Positions 36,765 to 46,620 of a stretch of 64,000 nt of DNA are shown piece after piece. Position 1 is the first letter of the stretch. Each line of letters begins with the position of its first letter. A program made the translations under genes and the position numbers. Location: assembly GCA_964567745.1 (NCBI GenBank), contig CAZMNY010000041.1, forward strand, positions 15,938 through 79,937, in the 5' to 3' direction. The notes under the pieces are model-generated. The model saw nothing but the letters and a program-made list of their open reading frames with translations. It was not told the DNA's origin and searched no databases. The stretch is from CAZMNY01 sp964567745. Its GTDB lineage: Bacteria > Planctomycetota > Planctomycetia > Pirellulales > Pirellulaceae.

Positions 36765-37589
36765 ATGATTTTTGATCACCGATCGTATTGGATTCCCAAG
36801 GATTTTGAGGATCGCAAAGCGTACCAAGACGCTTTCGAAACCGACTCGGAAAAGGGAATCGCCTCGATCGCCGACGGCGCTTCGTCTTCGTTGTTTGCCG
36901 GTCGCTGGGCCAGGCTATTGGTCGAGGCAACCGTACGGCAACCGATCTTGCCCGAGTCGCCTGGCTTCAGTGATTGGCTCGGCCAGTTGCGCGCGGCTTG
37001 GGATGAGCCAATTGACGAAGACGAGCTCGCCTGGCACCAGAAAGCGAAACTTCGAGATGGCGCACACGCGACTCTGCTCTGGCTCAATCTGTTTCGCGAC
37101 GAGCAAACTCGGCGAAACGAATGGAAGTTTACCGTGCACGGCATTGGCGACTGCTGTTTGTTTCACGTGCATGACGAACAAGTGGTGCAAGTATTTCCAC
37201 TGACCAAGAGTGAAGAATTTACCGCCAGCCCGGCGACGATTGGCAGTGCAAAAGCAGCCGAGAGAAAGGCCCGGGATAGTTGGCTAGAAACGAGCGGCGC
37301 TTGCGCGGCCGGCGACTACATTGTGTTGACGACCGACGCCTTGGCCGCATGGGCTGTTCGCGAACTCGAGAACAATCGCGATCCAAAGCTGCTCGACTTC
37401 TGGGACATTCCCGCCAACGAATTTGAAGAGCGCATTCGGCAAATGCGAAACGATAATCTCATCCGCTATGATGACACAACCGTTCTTCTGCTGCGTTTGC
37501 TTGAACCGACCGACACCGTGGCGGAATCGCCCACGATCATCGACACGCTCATGTCGACATGGACTCGTCTTCGCCGGCTAGCCGACTAG
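36765..37589 (+). CDS. PP2C-like protein phosphatase of the TerY-P type
   Basis: A 274-residue cytoplasmic protein. PP2C landmarks are ASIADGASSS with metal-binding Asp37, HGIGDCCLFH in the centre, LTTDALAAW as the second Asp motif, and DDTTVLLLRL as the final Asp. Together with the VWA gene 23 bp upstream it forms two thirds of a TerY-P triad. It probably opposes the atypical kinase. Twelve bases after its stop begins a 109-bp MITE-like element. Confidence 0.8.
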   Translation: MIFDHRSYWIPKDFEDRKAYQDAFETDSEKGIASIADGASSSLFAGRWARLLVEATVRQPILPESPGFSDWLGQLRAAWDEPIDEDELAWHQKAKLRDGAHATLLWLNLFRDEQTRRNEWKFTVHGIGDCCLFHVHDEQVVQVFPLTKSEEFTASPATIGSAKAAERKARDSWLETSGACAAGDYIVLTTDALAAWAVRELENNRDPKLLDFWDIPANEFEERIRQMRNDNLIRYDDTTVLLLRLLEPTDTVAESPTIIDTLMSTWTRLRRLAD

Positions 37590-37601
37590 CTTCGATTCAA
37601 G

Positions 37602-37710
37602 CTAGTGCCGCGTCAACTCTAAAAATGGGGGTTGGCTTCGGCGTAACTTGACTTGGCGGCGTACGATACAAACACTGGGATCCTAATTCTTAGTGTTGAC
37701 GCTGCACTAG
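37602..37710. mobile_element. MITE-like element, copy A (109 bp)
   Basis: Terminal inverted repeats begin CTAGTGCCGCGTCAAC on the left and, read inward from the right, CTAGTGCAGCGTCAAC. They pair over about 25 bases with three mismatches. The element is the reverse complement of 50002-50110 with only two differences in 109 bases. It carries no ORF. The CTAG at both ends may be a target duplication or part of the repeat. Confidence 0.8.
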
Positions 37711-38343
37711 GGCTTGGAGATCGTCCAGCTTTCAAATGTCAGCGCTTTAGTTTGTGAGTTTTGACGGGTGCCTGTGCGTTGCCCCTTCGGGGCAACGTTG
37801 ATAACCGATTCACCAACGGCGCACCGAGTGTCGCAGGTTCTCGGGCAGCGCCGAGTGAAAGACCCCACGGGCTTATCCAGTGCGCTCAATTAGGTTTGGC
37901 CGCTTGTTCAACATGGAAGACGCCTCTCATCGAAATTGCATAACTTGCGCGCGTGAAACAACGGCGCGCGAATGCCGTGCGTTTACGGTGCGCAGCGAAT
38001 CGGCGCGTGTCGTTCGAGTACAAGTCGATTAGCAGCGAGTTTCTGTTATGGGTTGTCGTTTCGTTTCGCGTTATTCACGAATGGTGAGAACCAATCGATG
38101 TTTATCCGTTTTGTCGCAACCGGCAAACCAAACGCCACCCAATTATTCGGAGCCTGTATCGCAAAACCGCGGGTTGGTCATCCTTGATTCCTCCAGCGTA
38201 TGCAAGATAGAATCAAAAGTGTCTGTTGGACGCCCCACCTTACGGCGGAATTGAGTCCGACAGATAGCGACCTCGTTAGACGTATTGCTTCGATCGGTCA
38301 GTTTCCAACACGCGGTTCCGCTTACAGATAGCAGAAGCCAACT
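37711..38343. other. intergenic region before the SrfBC-like cluster
   Basis: About 630 bp without a convincing gene. It contains a perfect 9-bp hairpin, CGTTGCCCC TTC GGGGCAACG (37777-37797), with a UUCG-type tetraloop but no T-run, so it is not a standard terminator. It probably includes the promoter for the five-gene cluster starting at 38344. I cannot assign minus-35 and minus-10 boxes with confidence. Confidence 0.45.
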
Positions 38344-40986
38344 ATGGCCAATCACCTATTCAATCTCGACCTCTCTGAGGGTGCCGAGGATTTTCAGCAG
38401 ACAGCGACCGAACCCGGCCTCGCAATGCTCGACGCGACCGGAGCCAATTACGCGACGCTGTGCCGTTGGATCGGCGACTACGCTGCGGAACCTGTCTGGC
38501 TTGGACCCGATCGAGCGAGCGTTTTTGTTCGCTATGAAGGCGAGCGAGTTGTCGAGCACGTAGCCGTTCCAGTGACCGCCAGCGACCTAGACAAGTCGCT
38601 CAAGGATGATTGGGAGGAGCTGCAAAACAAGTTGCGCAAAGCGCGTCCCGAGACGGCATCCGAACAAACGCTGCAACGTGTCGCGACGAAATCGCTGCGA
38701 AGCATCGCCGCTGACCCAGAAGCAAACGACGTCAGTTGTCAACTGTTTAAGTACCGAGCCAACGGCCGGCCCTGGAAGTTGGTCTGGTGTTGGGGTTATC
38801 AACGAGCGGACACCGATCCCTCAAGGGGCCTTGTCTGCCGCAATAAAGAATGCCAGCACCTGTTCGCTCACCGCCAAGGACAGAAAGCAGTCTGCCCTGT
38901 TTGCAAGAAATTGACCACGCCAGTCGGGCGTCGCGGACTGGCGGGAGCCCGCGGTCGACGATTCGCCGGCGGCGCGATCGTTTTGGCTCTGCTGCTCCTA
39001 CTGTTGCTGATGTTCTCCGGCGGCTCCATCAGCGTCGAGCCTGAAAGCTGGGACGGACCCTACGGCTCAAGCGTCGACCTGAAGGTCAGTCGAACTCGGT
39101 TCTTCTTCTTCCGCTCGGATGTTTCCGACAATGTCGTCTTTTTGTCCAGTGACCCTCGGGTGATGGACGTCGAGTCGCACGTCGGCCGTGCGCGGGGCGT
39201 TGGCGACGCAACGCTCACGGCGCGTTTTGGCGACCTGATCGCCGACATGAAAGTGAAGGTCACCGAGGCCAAGCCGACAGTGGCGATCACGCTGCAACCG
39301 AGCGAAGCCAACTTAATGATCGGCTCGACTCATAAGGTGGTCGTCATGGGCGAGACGGAAGACGGCAACAAGATTGACATTACGGACGAAGCGACGTTGT
39401 CGTTGGACAACGATGACATCGCGATTCTTCACGATGGAGTGATTGAGGGCGCCAAGGTTGGTAAGACGAAACTGATTGCGACCTATCGCGAGAGTGCTTT
39501 TTCGAAAGAAGTGACGGCGGAAGTCGAAGTCGATGTGAGCGACCTCAAATTGAAGTCGTTGGGCGTGAGCGTAACACCCGGCGTGCTCAAGCAAGCTCAA
39601 TATGGCGACTGGATTGTGACCGGCATTGGCGAGAACGGCGAATCGTACGGATTCGCCTGGTCAACTCGCTTGGACACGTCGGTCGCGCCGGCTGACTTGG
39701 CGAGTGTCGAGGATCAACGATTGCGAGCGGCCAAGTCGGGAGAGGGAGCTCTGGTTGCGTCGATTGGCGACCTGAAAGGCGAGGGCGCATTCAGCGTGAC
39801 CGGCGAAGGGCTATACGGGCCCGGGTTCTTTGATATCTCGCCCGAGGAAATCAATCTTTCGATTTACGAGTACTTTCGCGTGAAGTTGCTGACGAACAAC
39901 ATCGACACCGTGGTGGCGACATCGTCGGACCCCAAGGTCGTCGAGGTGTTGGACAACGAGCACATTGTCGGGCGAGGTCCTGGCGAAGCGATTGTCACTT
40001 ACAAGCAGGGCGACAGAGTCGAGACGCTTAAAGTTCGTGTCGCCGACGTTGAGTACGAGCGGATTTGGGTCGAGAACGATCGCATTGTCATGCGACCGGG
40101 ACAGCGTCGTCTAGTTCGTATTTTCGCCAAGAAGCCGGACGGCGGGCAGATCGAGATCTCGCCCTCAAACGTGAATTGGGAATCGCAGCCGTTGGCGGAG
40201 TACATTGGGTTTGATCGCCGGAGCGGCTATTTGTCGGCGATTGCGCCGACGCCGCATTCGCAGCGCTTGACCGCTCGGATTGACAATCACTTGGCGACGG
40301 AGATCATGGTCGACGTGGTTGGCGCCGACGGCGTCTTGCTCGCGGAAGGCGGCTCGACAACCCACATCGAACTTGACAACGGTTTCCTCGCTCATCCGCC
40401 CGTTTCGATTCACGACATCAATGCTGGACGGTATATCGGTCGCGGCATCGTATTTCGCGGCGACGGGTTGACGATTTCAGACGGATTGGCGAACGATCAC
40501 ATTCTGATGCGCAGCGGGTTGCGACCCGGGATGCGGATCATGGGCGTCAACGGCGAGAAGTTTCGCGGTTGGGATCAGGCCAGAATTCGTAACCATTTCC
40601 TCGAGAACCCGTTGAGCCGAGACGATGTATTGACCGTGCGAGAACTCGACGGAGCATCGATACAATTGGCGCTTGGCGAAAACGGACAATTGATCGAGCC
40701 GGTCAAGATCGCCAGTGCTTCGTACCATGCTGATGGCGGAATGATCTTTGCGAAACTTCGATTGATGGTGGCCGAGGCGGGCGAATACCGAATCCTGCCG
40801 CCGGGAAGCCCAGGCAACGAGCCATGGATCACAGCCCCCGCCGGTCTCTCACCGGCCATCACCACCAAGCCGTTCGCCAAGCCGGCTGACCGAAGTTTTG
40901 AACTGATTGTGGAACGCCGGATCGGTGAGGAAACGAAGCGATTTAGCAAAAACTTAAAGCTACCGGACGACAGCCTTATCCAGTAG
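38344..40986 (+). CDS. zinc-ribbon, membrane, Ig-like repeat and PDZ-like protein
   Basis: An 880-residue protein. The N-terminal 160 residues are cytoplasmic and unrecognised. A four-cysteine ribbon follows (CRNKEC, then CPVC), then a single membrane helix (AIVLALLLLLLLMF, near residues 212-227). The large exported part is built of bacterial Ig-like (Big2-type) repeats, with segments such as VVFLSSDPRVMDVESHVGRARGVGDATLTA and VVATSSDPKVVEVLDNEHIVGRGPGEAIVTY. Near the C-terminus, SDGLANDHILMRSGLRPGMRIMGVNGEKFRGW resembles a PDZ domain. The topology suggests a receptor or envelope anchor for the cytoplasmic proteins encoded next. Confidence 0.7.
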   Translation: MANHLFNLDLSEGAEDFQQTATEPGLAMLDATGANYATLCRWIGDYAAEPVWLGPDRASVFVRYEGERVVEHVAVPVTASDLDKSLKDDWEELQNKLRKARPETASEQTLQRVATKSLRSIAADPEANDVSCQLFKYRANGRPWKLVWCWGYQRADTDPSRGLVCRNKECQHLFAHRQGQKAVCPVCKKLTTPVGRRGLAGARGRRFAGGAIVLALLLLLLLMFSGGSISVEPESWDGPYGSSVDLKVSRTRFFFFRSDVSDNVVFLSSDPRVMDVESHVGRARGVGDATLTARFGDLIADMKVKVTEAKPTVAITLQPSEANLMIGSTHKVVVMGETEDGNKIDITDEATLSLDNDDIAILHDGVIEGAKVGKTKLIATYRESAFSKEVTAEVEVDVSDLKLKSLGVSVTPGVLKQAQYGDWIVTGIGENGESYGFAWSTRLDTSVAPADLASVEDQRLRAAKSGEGALVASIGDLKGEGAFSVTGEGLYGPGFFDISPEEINLSIYEYFRVKLLTNNIDTVVATSSDPKVVEVLDNEHIVGRGPGEAIVTYKQGDRVETLKVRVADVEYERIWVENDRIVMRPGQRRLVRIFAKKPDGGQIEISPSNVNWESQPLAEYIGFDRRSGYLSAIAPTPHSQRLTARIDNHLATEIMVDVVGADGVLLAEGGSTTHIELDNGFLAHPPVSIHDINAGRYIGRGIVFRGDGLTISDGLANDHILMRSGLRPGMRIMGVNGEKFRGWDQARIRNHFLENPLSRDDVLTVRELDGASIQLALGENGQLIEPVKIASASYHADGGMIFAKLRLMVAEAGEYRILPPGSPGNEPWITAPAGLSPAITTKPFAKPADRSFELIVERRIGEETKRFSKNLKLPDDSLIQ

Positions 40987-41062
40987 GTTGAGCCGTTTCT
41001 AGAATTCGATTCGAGGATGTGAGCTGCTCTGTTTCCAGTGCAGCTCTGGAGGGTCTAACTAA

Positions 41063-43612
41063 GTGGGATTTCCCGACGATCGCGACCAGAGAATTATCCG
41101 TCTAGCCGAGACGACGGAGGATTTAGCTACTGATCTAGCGAACTGGGTCGCCGAATACAACGAATCGCGACGGGCGAAGGACTTGATGCCGATTGCTCAG
41201 AGCGATGAATTCGAACTGACGCGACTCCGGCGAGCGGCTTCCAATCTTTACAGCTCCGCCAAAGTACCCGTCGCGGCCGCGGTCTACGGGCCGTCGCAAG
41301 TTGGCAAGAGCCTGTTTGTCGGGCGGATTCTCGAGCCGAGCAGTGACGACTACAGTCCGCTCGGTCGCGATGAACAGAATGGCGAGCCCGCCTATTTTCA
41401 GCACTTGTCGTTCGACAACGATCTCAACCCGCAGAGCGGTTCCAATGAAGCGACGGCCTTGGTGACTCGCTTCACCACCAAAGATCGTATCGCCGCCAGC
41501 ACTGCGCCCGACTATCCCGTGATCGTCCGCGCTTTGACTCGAGCTCAATGGCTGCGAGTCCTGGCCAAAGGATTCACGGTCGAATGCGCGACGCCGGAAC
41601 ACGCGTGGACTCAACCTGAGCTGGAGGCGATGTTCGATGAGCTTGGTCGGCGGTATGCGGCGACGGAAGTCGATCGGAAGTGGCGGATGGACTTGTTGGA
41701 CGCCTATGCGTACATGCACGGCTCCGACCGTCGCGGCTTCCCGGCGAAAGAGAAAGTCGTCAACGGACTGCTCTCTCGATATCCGCTCAGCGAGGACGGT
41801 TATATCGCCGTCGCCGCCAGCCTGTTCTGGGATAACTGGAACTCGCTCACCGAAATGTTCATGCGGATCAACAAGTTTCTCACCAAGATCGCCAGTCCGG
41901 ATCGCGACCCGGCCATCCTGACTCATTGGGCCGGTGTTCGATTCTTGCTCGACAGCCAGAGGCAACGGGTCCATGACCGTAACTTGTCGCGCTGTTTCAA
42001 ACACGTCGATTGGGCCGACATTCGGATGGTCGAGAAAAACGGCTGGCACGCATTGCACTACGAACCGGGCCGAGGCGGCGGCGACGAGCCGTTGGAGACA
42101 ATTCAAGCCGCGATGCTCGAGTTGGTCGTCCCGATCTTGCCTCATCGACTGAGCGAAGACTGGCGGAAGGTCATCGAACAAATTGATATTCTCGATGTGC
42201 CTGGAATGCGAGCCGGACGGCAGGGCGCCGAACAGGGCAAACGCACGGCGGCGGATACCTTGGACGAGCAGATGGAGATCGTCAAGCGAGGTAAGGTCGC
42301 CTACTTGTTCGAGCGTTACACCGAAGAGCTGCAGATTCAGACGCTATTGTTGTTGGCACGCGGCGGCAACTTGGAAGTGACCGCCCAAATGAAATTCCAC
42401 ATGGACAAGTGGGGGCGAGCTCGATATGGCGACGATACTTGGCCCGCGAAGGTTAAGGACAAGTTGCCGGCGTTGTTCCTGGGCGTGACCGGCATCGACG
42501 AAGAGTTCCGTAATCGCGACGAGTACGCCATGCCTGGGCTGTATGAGACGCGACTTGCGCAATTGGTCGACGCCCTCGGCACGGTGATGTCCGACTTTGG
42601 CGGCAAAGATAAGCCGTTCACCAACGTCTATCCAATTCGCTATCCCGGAACCTGGGACGCCAACGAAGAAGCTCAGGAGCTGGAGGGCAAAGAGAAGTGG
42701 CTTCGCGCAGGGCAGGCGTTCTTGCGGAGCGGTTACGTCGAGCGTCATGTGGCTAATGCCAAGGAAAAATGGCAAGCGGCGATGCGCGACGACGACGGCT
42801 GCATGTCGTTGATCGGTGCCGGCTGGCGAGAAGTGACGACGGCCGAGAAGAAACAGGATCAGCTGGAAACGGAAATCAAGGACGCCTATATCCGGCTCAA
42901 GCAGCTGTCCGAAGGCTGGCTCGTCGATCCCGATTCCAACGTCGATCGAGAAAAGCGGCTCGCCTGTGCTGAACGCGTTATGGAATGGTTGAATTCAGAC
43001 AAAGAAGCGATCTACGAGCGGGTCCAGGCGCTGCAGTCCTCAATGTGTTTTGACGAGGGAGATCAGTGGAATCTGTCCGATTTCGCCGACATGCCCTCCT
43101 CCGCAACGCCTGGCCGACCCGACTCGATGGAGAAACGTTTCTCCTCGCAACTGCAGCAATTCTTGCACGAGTGGGCCACGGTGACGGCGCCCAACGCCTG
43201 GAAGCAGTCGGTGAGTGAGGCACCCAACAGCGGGCCTTGGCTGAGCGAAGAGGATTTTTCGGCGATGACTCGCTATATGCGTGACTTCTTTTGCTCGAAA
43301 GACGTCTTCCCCACGATCAACGAGCAACTGCTGAAGGTGGTGAGTTTGAAGATTCGCGACGAAGCGGCCAAACGTCGAGCGAGACGGCGATACGTGCGGA
43401 TCTTGCTTAACGACTGGATGACCAATCCCGGCTTGGTCGGTCACGCTGCTGAAGAACCGGCTGAGGATGAGGAAGACTACGGCCTGATGGGGCCCTTTGT
43501 TTCGCGCTGGCGAAGTCGGCTTCGCGATACTTTGGCGGGAGGTGCCGGCACCGAGATTCACATTCCGCCGGGCAATGCCGAGCTCTATGAATTGCTAGAG
43601 GAATACGACTAG
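41063..43612 (+). CDS. SrfC-like P-loop GTPase
   Basis: An 849-residue protein resembling the putative virulence factor SrfC. The P-loop GPSQVGKS is at residues 76-83. It is followed by NPQSGSNEATALVTRFT, a SrfC-type block that may hold the switch I threonine. DVPG at residues 378-381 resembles the G3 motif, and TGID near 475 could serve as G4. This suggests a dynamin-like GTPase with long helical regions. The start is GTG, with GGAGGG upstream. In enterobacteria srfC lies next to srfB, and a SrfB-like gene follows here after 102 bp. The biochemical role of SrfC is not established. Confidence 0.75.
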   Translation: MGFPDDRDQRIIRLAETTEDLATDLANWVAEYNESRRAKDLMPIAQSDEFELTRLRRAASNLYSSAKVPVAAAVYGPSQVGKSLFVGRILEPSSDDYSPLGRDEQNGEPAYFQHLSFDNDLNPQSGSNEATALVTRFTTKDRIAASTAPDYPVIVRALTRAQWLRVLAKGFTVECATPEHAWTQPELEAMFDELGRRYAATEVDRKWRMDLLDAYAYMHGSDRRGFPAKEKVVNGLLSRYPLSEDGYIAVAASLFWDNWNSLTEMFMRINKFLTKIASPDRDPAILTHWAGVRFLLDSQRQRVHDRNLSRCFKHVDWADIRMVEKNGWHALHYEPGRGGGDEPLETIQAAMLELVVPILPHRLSEDWRKVIEQIDILDVPGMRAGRQGAEQGKRTAADTLDEQMEIVKRGKVAYLFERYTEELQIQTLLLLARGGNLEVTAQMKFHMDKWGRARYGDDTWPAKVKDKLPALFLGVTGIDEEFRNRDEYAMPGLYETRLAQLVDALGTVMSDFGGKDKPFTNVYPIRYPGTWDANEEAQELEGKEKWLRAGQAFLRSGYVERHVANAKEKWQAAMRDDDGCMSLIGAGWREVTTAEKKQDQLETEIKDAYIRLKQLSEGWLVDPDSNVDREKRLACAERVMEWLNSDKEAIYERVQALQSSMCFDEGDQWNLSDFADMPSSATPGRPDSMEKRFSSQLQQFLHEWATVTAPNAWKQSVSEAPNSGPWLSEEDFSAMTRYMRDFFCSKDVFPTINEQLLKVVSLKIRDEAAKRRARRRYVRILLNDWMTNPGLVGHAAEEPAEDEEDYGLMGPFVSRWRSRLRDTLAGGAGTEIHIPPGNAELYELLEEYD

Positions 43613-43714
43613 TCCCGAACTCGCCGCCAATCAAAATCAGTTCGGCTATCCGATCGCCGCAGCTAAGAAAAATACTACTGCCCACCACTTTGCCAATCAG
43701 GATGAAACCAAGGC

Positions 43715-46522
43715 ATGCACACTCTGTTCGCCAACACGGGCGTTCAAACCATTTGCGTTCCGTTGCCTTCGGGGCGGCGGTATACGACAGCACAGATCGG
43801 CTACGGCTGGCAGTATTGTCAATGCATTGGCGTTGAGCCCGAAGATCCGGATGAAGAACCGGAACTCATCGAGTACCCCTATATTCAGTGGCAGATCGTT
43901 CAGTCGCACGCCAGTAAGTTGTTTATCGCCGTTGATACGACGTTGGGCGATCGCGAAGTCGGTTTCTTCTGCGACCCGACCGAGCTAAGTGGCGATTTCA
44001 ATCTGACGCTCGACAAGATTAGGGACTTGGATGGCCAAGCCTTGGTCGGAGTTCCCGAAATCGACATTTGCTTGCGCGCTTCGGCCGCGACGGCCGGTGA
44101 AGCGAAACCGGTTCATATGATCGTCGACTTTGGCAACAGTCGGACGGGCGCCCTGCTGTTAGAGATGTCGGGCGAGGTGGCTCAAGAGCCCAAGATGACT
44201 CCGTTCGAGCTGATGAACCGTTTCAACTTTGACGCCTGGAACGATGAAGGCGTCGAGGTCGGCAAGACCAGCGCGAGATGGATTTCTTCAAAGACCCATT
44301 GGTGCAATTCACCCTATTTGCCTCCGCAGACCCAGTCGAAGAAAGAGTTCTTTCGAGAGACGGTCAAGGGAGTGCTCAAGAAGCGGCAGGTGACTCGAGA
44401 ACGTGACGTCGACGTGATTCCGCCGCTGTTCGACGATCTGTCGCTCGGCCGGATGGGGCAAGAGGTTTATGACGTCAGCCAGTTGATGCACTTGGTTGGT
44501 GATTTCCGGACCGGCGTCAGTTCGCCCAAGCGATACCTTTGGGCAGACGACAGCAGTTGGCTCGAGGGCGCTTTCTGGTACATGGCCGATCCGCACGATC
44601 GTAGCGGTAGCGGCGTCTTCACGACCAAGCTGAACGGGTCGATGCTTCGCTTTTTGCGCGAGGACGATCGAGACACGCTGATCGAAAAGGACTTTCTCGA
44701 AGATGACGACTTGGCCCCTGTCGCTCCCACCAAGCCGATGCACGCGCCTCGCGTGCTGATGACGGTGGCGCTGCATGAGTTGATAAGCCAGGCGTACACC
44801 CACATCAACTCGCCCGCATACCGGAGCAAGACGACCGATTCATCGCGATCGCGCGAGCTGCACAGCGTGACTCTGACCTTCCCCAGCGGAATGTTTCAAA
44901 AAGAGCGTGAGCGGCTCGAGATGCAGGTGCAAAAGGCGATCGAGATCTTCACGAAGACGCTCGGCAAGTCGCAAAGCGTCAAGCCGAAGTTGAAGCTGAG
45001 CATCGACGAGGCGAGCGCGGTTCACCTGACATACATCTGGAGCGAGCTGCAGATGTTGGGCAACGATCCGCGTTTGTGGTTTTCGGCCTTGAGCCGTGCT
45101 CCTGCGCCGACACCGGTCAGTGAGGAGTCGAGCGGCGAATCGGGCGAATCCGCAGCGGCTCAAACGGCGGTCGCTGCCGGGCGTCGACGGAATCGAGGCC
45201 GGTCACCGAGATCGGGCGGCGGCGGCGCGACGGCATCAAGTTCTCATGCCTTGGAAACACCCAAAGGCCAGCAGGAACTTCGGATCGCCTGCATCGACAT
45301 CGGCGGCGGTACGACGGATCTGATGATTGCCAAGTACACCTACGAGCCCGGAATTGATGATTCAATTCAAGGCAAAGTACTGCAGCAAGACGGCGCTTCG
45401 GTTGCGGGCGACCAGCTCGTCAAACGCCTGCTCGAGAAGATCATCGTCCCCACGTTCTGCGATACGATCGGCATTGAGAAAGAGGACGTCCAAGTTCTGT
45501 TTGGCCCAGAGGTGCCTCGCAACCGTGGATTCACGACAAGCCGAATCGGCTGGGTCAACAGGATCTTTGTGCCGCTTGCCGAGGCCTATTTGCAGCTGGC
45601 CGTCGATGGCATTGAGGACGAAGAACTCTCCCACACCGATCCAGACATTGTCGATCCGGCCGCGCTGGAGTCGCTCGAGCAAACGTGTAACAAGCTGCGT
45701 GGAGTTGGCTATTACAACGTATTGCAGCCGATGTCGTTGACGTACCACAAAGCCGACTTTGAGCAGTTGGTGCACGAAGTGTTCGACGATTTGCTGTTCG
45801 ATTTCTGTTGCCGCATCGTCGACAATCGAGCTGACATTGTCTTGCTTGCCGGTCAACCGACGAAGCTGGAGTACTTGCAACGTTTGGTCGGTACGTACAT
45901 ACCCTTGCCGGCTTCTCGCATTATTCCGATGCACAATCATTACGCCGGAAACTGGTATCCCTACCAGGACTTAAAAGGGCACGCGCCCGGCGTGATTGTC
46001 GACCCGAAAAGCGCCGTGGTCGTCGGCGCCGCGATTGAGTTCCTGGCTCGCAACGGAATGTTGCCGCAGTTTGTCTTCAATATGAGCGGCAAGGAGAAGG
46101 AGAATACGTACTTCTGGGGAGTGATGACCGAGTCGACGTCGATTATTCGGTCGGAACGCATTCTCTTTGAGCCGGTCGGCGATGATATCAAGGACGAGTG
46201 GACGGAATTCCCGACCAAAGCGCAACGCGTCTTGATCGGTCGCAAGATGGTCGGCGACGAAGAGGTGCAAGCCAACCCGGTCTACGTGATTCGAATGGAC
46301 GCGGGTAATCGTATTGGCGAAATCGACGTGAAAGTGCGAATCCGTCGCGTCCGCAGCGACGAGGAGAGTGAAGAGCACTTGGAGATTGACTCGGTGACCG
46401 GAGTTGTCGCCGGCGAGCCCGCGATCCTGGGCGAGAATGTTACATTCAAGTGGCGAACGATTGTCGACGAACGATTCTTCCTCGACACCGGCGGACTCGA
46501 CAATATCGAAGGCGCTGAGTGA
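43715..46522 (+). CDS. SrfB-like Hsp70/actin-fold ATPase
   Basis: A 935-residue protein resembling SrfB. Actin/Hsp70-type nucleotide-binding motifs are visible: phosphate-1-like VDFGNSRT (Asp138), phosphate-2-like IDIGGGTTD (Asp528), and the adenosine-like VLLAGQPTKLEYLQRLV. Between the two halves is a low-complexity basic, glycine-rich linker (GRRRNRGRSPRSGGGG, residues about 489-504). There is no signal peptide or membrane helix. The gene lies between the SrfC-like gene and one whose C-terminus looks GrpE-like. An ATP-driven chaperone or filament-like role is inferred, not shown. Confidence 0.8.
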   Translation: MHTLFANTGVQTICVPLPSGRRYTTAQIGYGWQYCQCIGVEPEDPDEEPELIEYPYIQWQIVQSHASKLFIAVDTTLGDREVGFFCDPTELSGDFNLTLDKIRDLDGQALVGVPEIDICLRASAATAGEAKPVHMIVDFGNSRTGALLLEMSGEVAQEPKMTPFELMNRFNFDAWNDEGVEVGKTSARWISSKTHWCNSPYLPPQTQSKKEFFRETVKGVLKKRQVTRERDVDVIPPLFDDLSLGRMGQEVYDVSQLMHLVGDFRTGVSSPKRYLWADDSSWLEGAFWYMADPHDRSGSGVFTTKLNGSMLRFLREDDRDTLIEKDFLEDDDLAPVAPTKPMHAPRVLMTVALHELISQAYTHINSPAYRSKTTDSSRSRELHSVTLTFPSGMFQKERERLEMQVQKAIEIFTKTLGKSQSVKPKLKLSIDEASAVHLTYIWSELQMLGNDPRLWFSALSRAPAPTPVSEESSGESGESAAAQTAVAAGRRRNRGRSPRSGGGGATASSSHALETPKGQQELRIACIDIGGGTTDLMIAKYTYEPGIDDSIQGKVLQQDGASVAGDQLVKRLLEKIIVPTFCDTIGIEKEDVQVLFGPEVPRNRGFTTSRIGWVNRIFVPLAEAYLQLAVDGIEDEELSHTDPDIVDPAALESLEQTCNKLRGVGYYNVLQPMSLTYHKADFEQLVHEVFDDLLFDFCCRIVDNRADIVLLAGQPTKLEYLQRLVGTYIPLPASRIIPMHNHYAGNWYPYQDLKGHAPGVIVDPKSAVVVGAAIEFLARNGMLPQFVFNMSGKEKENTYFWGVMTESTSIIRSERILFEPVGDDIKDEWTEFPTKAQRVLIGRKMVGDEEVQANPVYVIRMDAGNRIGEIDVKVRIRRVRSDEESEEHLEIDSVTGVVAGEPAILGENVTFKWRTIVDERFFLDTGGLDNIEGAE

Positions 46523-46620
46523 CCTGCGGAAAGTGTTTGAGAAGACCTGTTTGCTTTAGGTGCCATCGGCCAATAACCCGTCGCTCAGAACCAAGCCAAT
46601 TTGAAATCAAGGTTCAATTC

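Noticed and set aside
35863..36930. 355-codon minus-strand open frame opposite the VWA gene
   Set aside because: Covers the metal-site coding region of the VWA gene in antisense and shows only low-complexity basic composition.
37777..37797. Perfect hairpin as a terminator after the PP2C gene
   Set aside because: Strong stem and UUCG-type loop but no T-run follows, and it is nearly 190 bp from the gene end with a MITE between.
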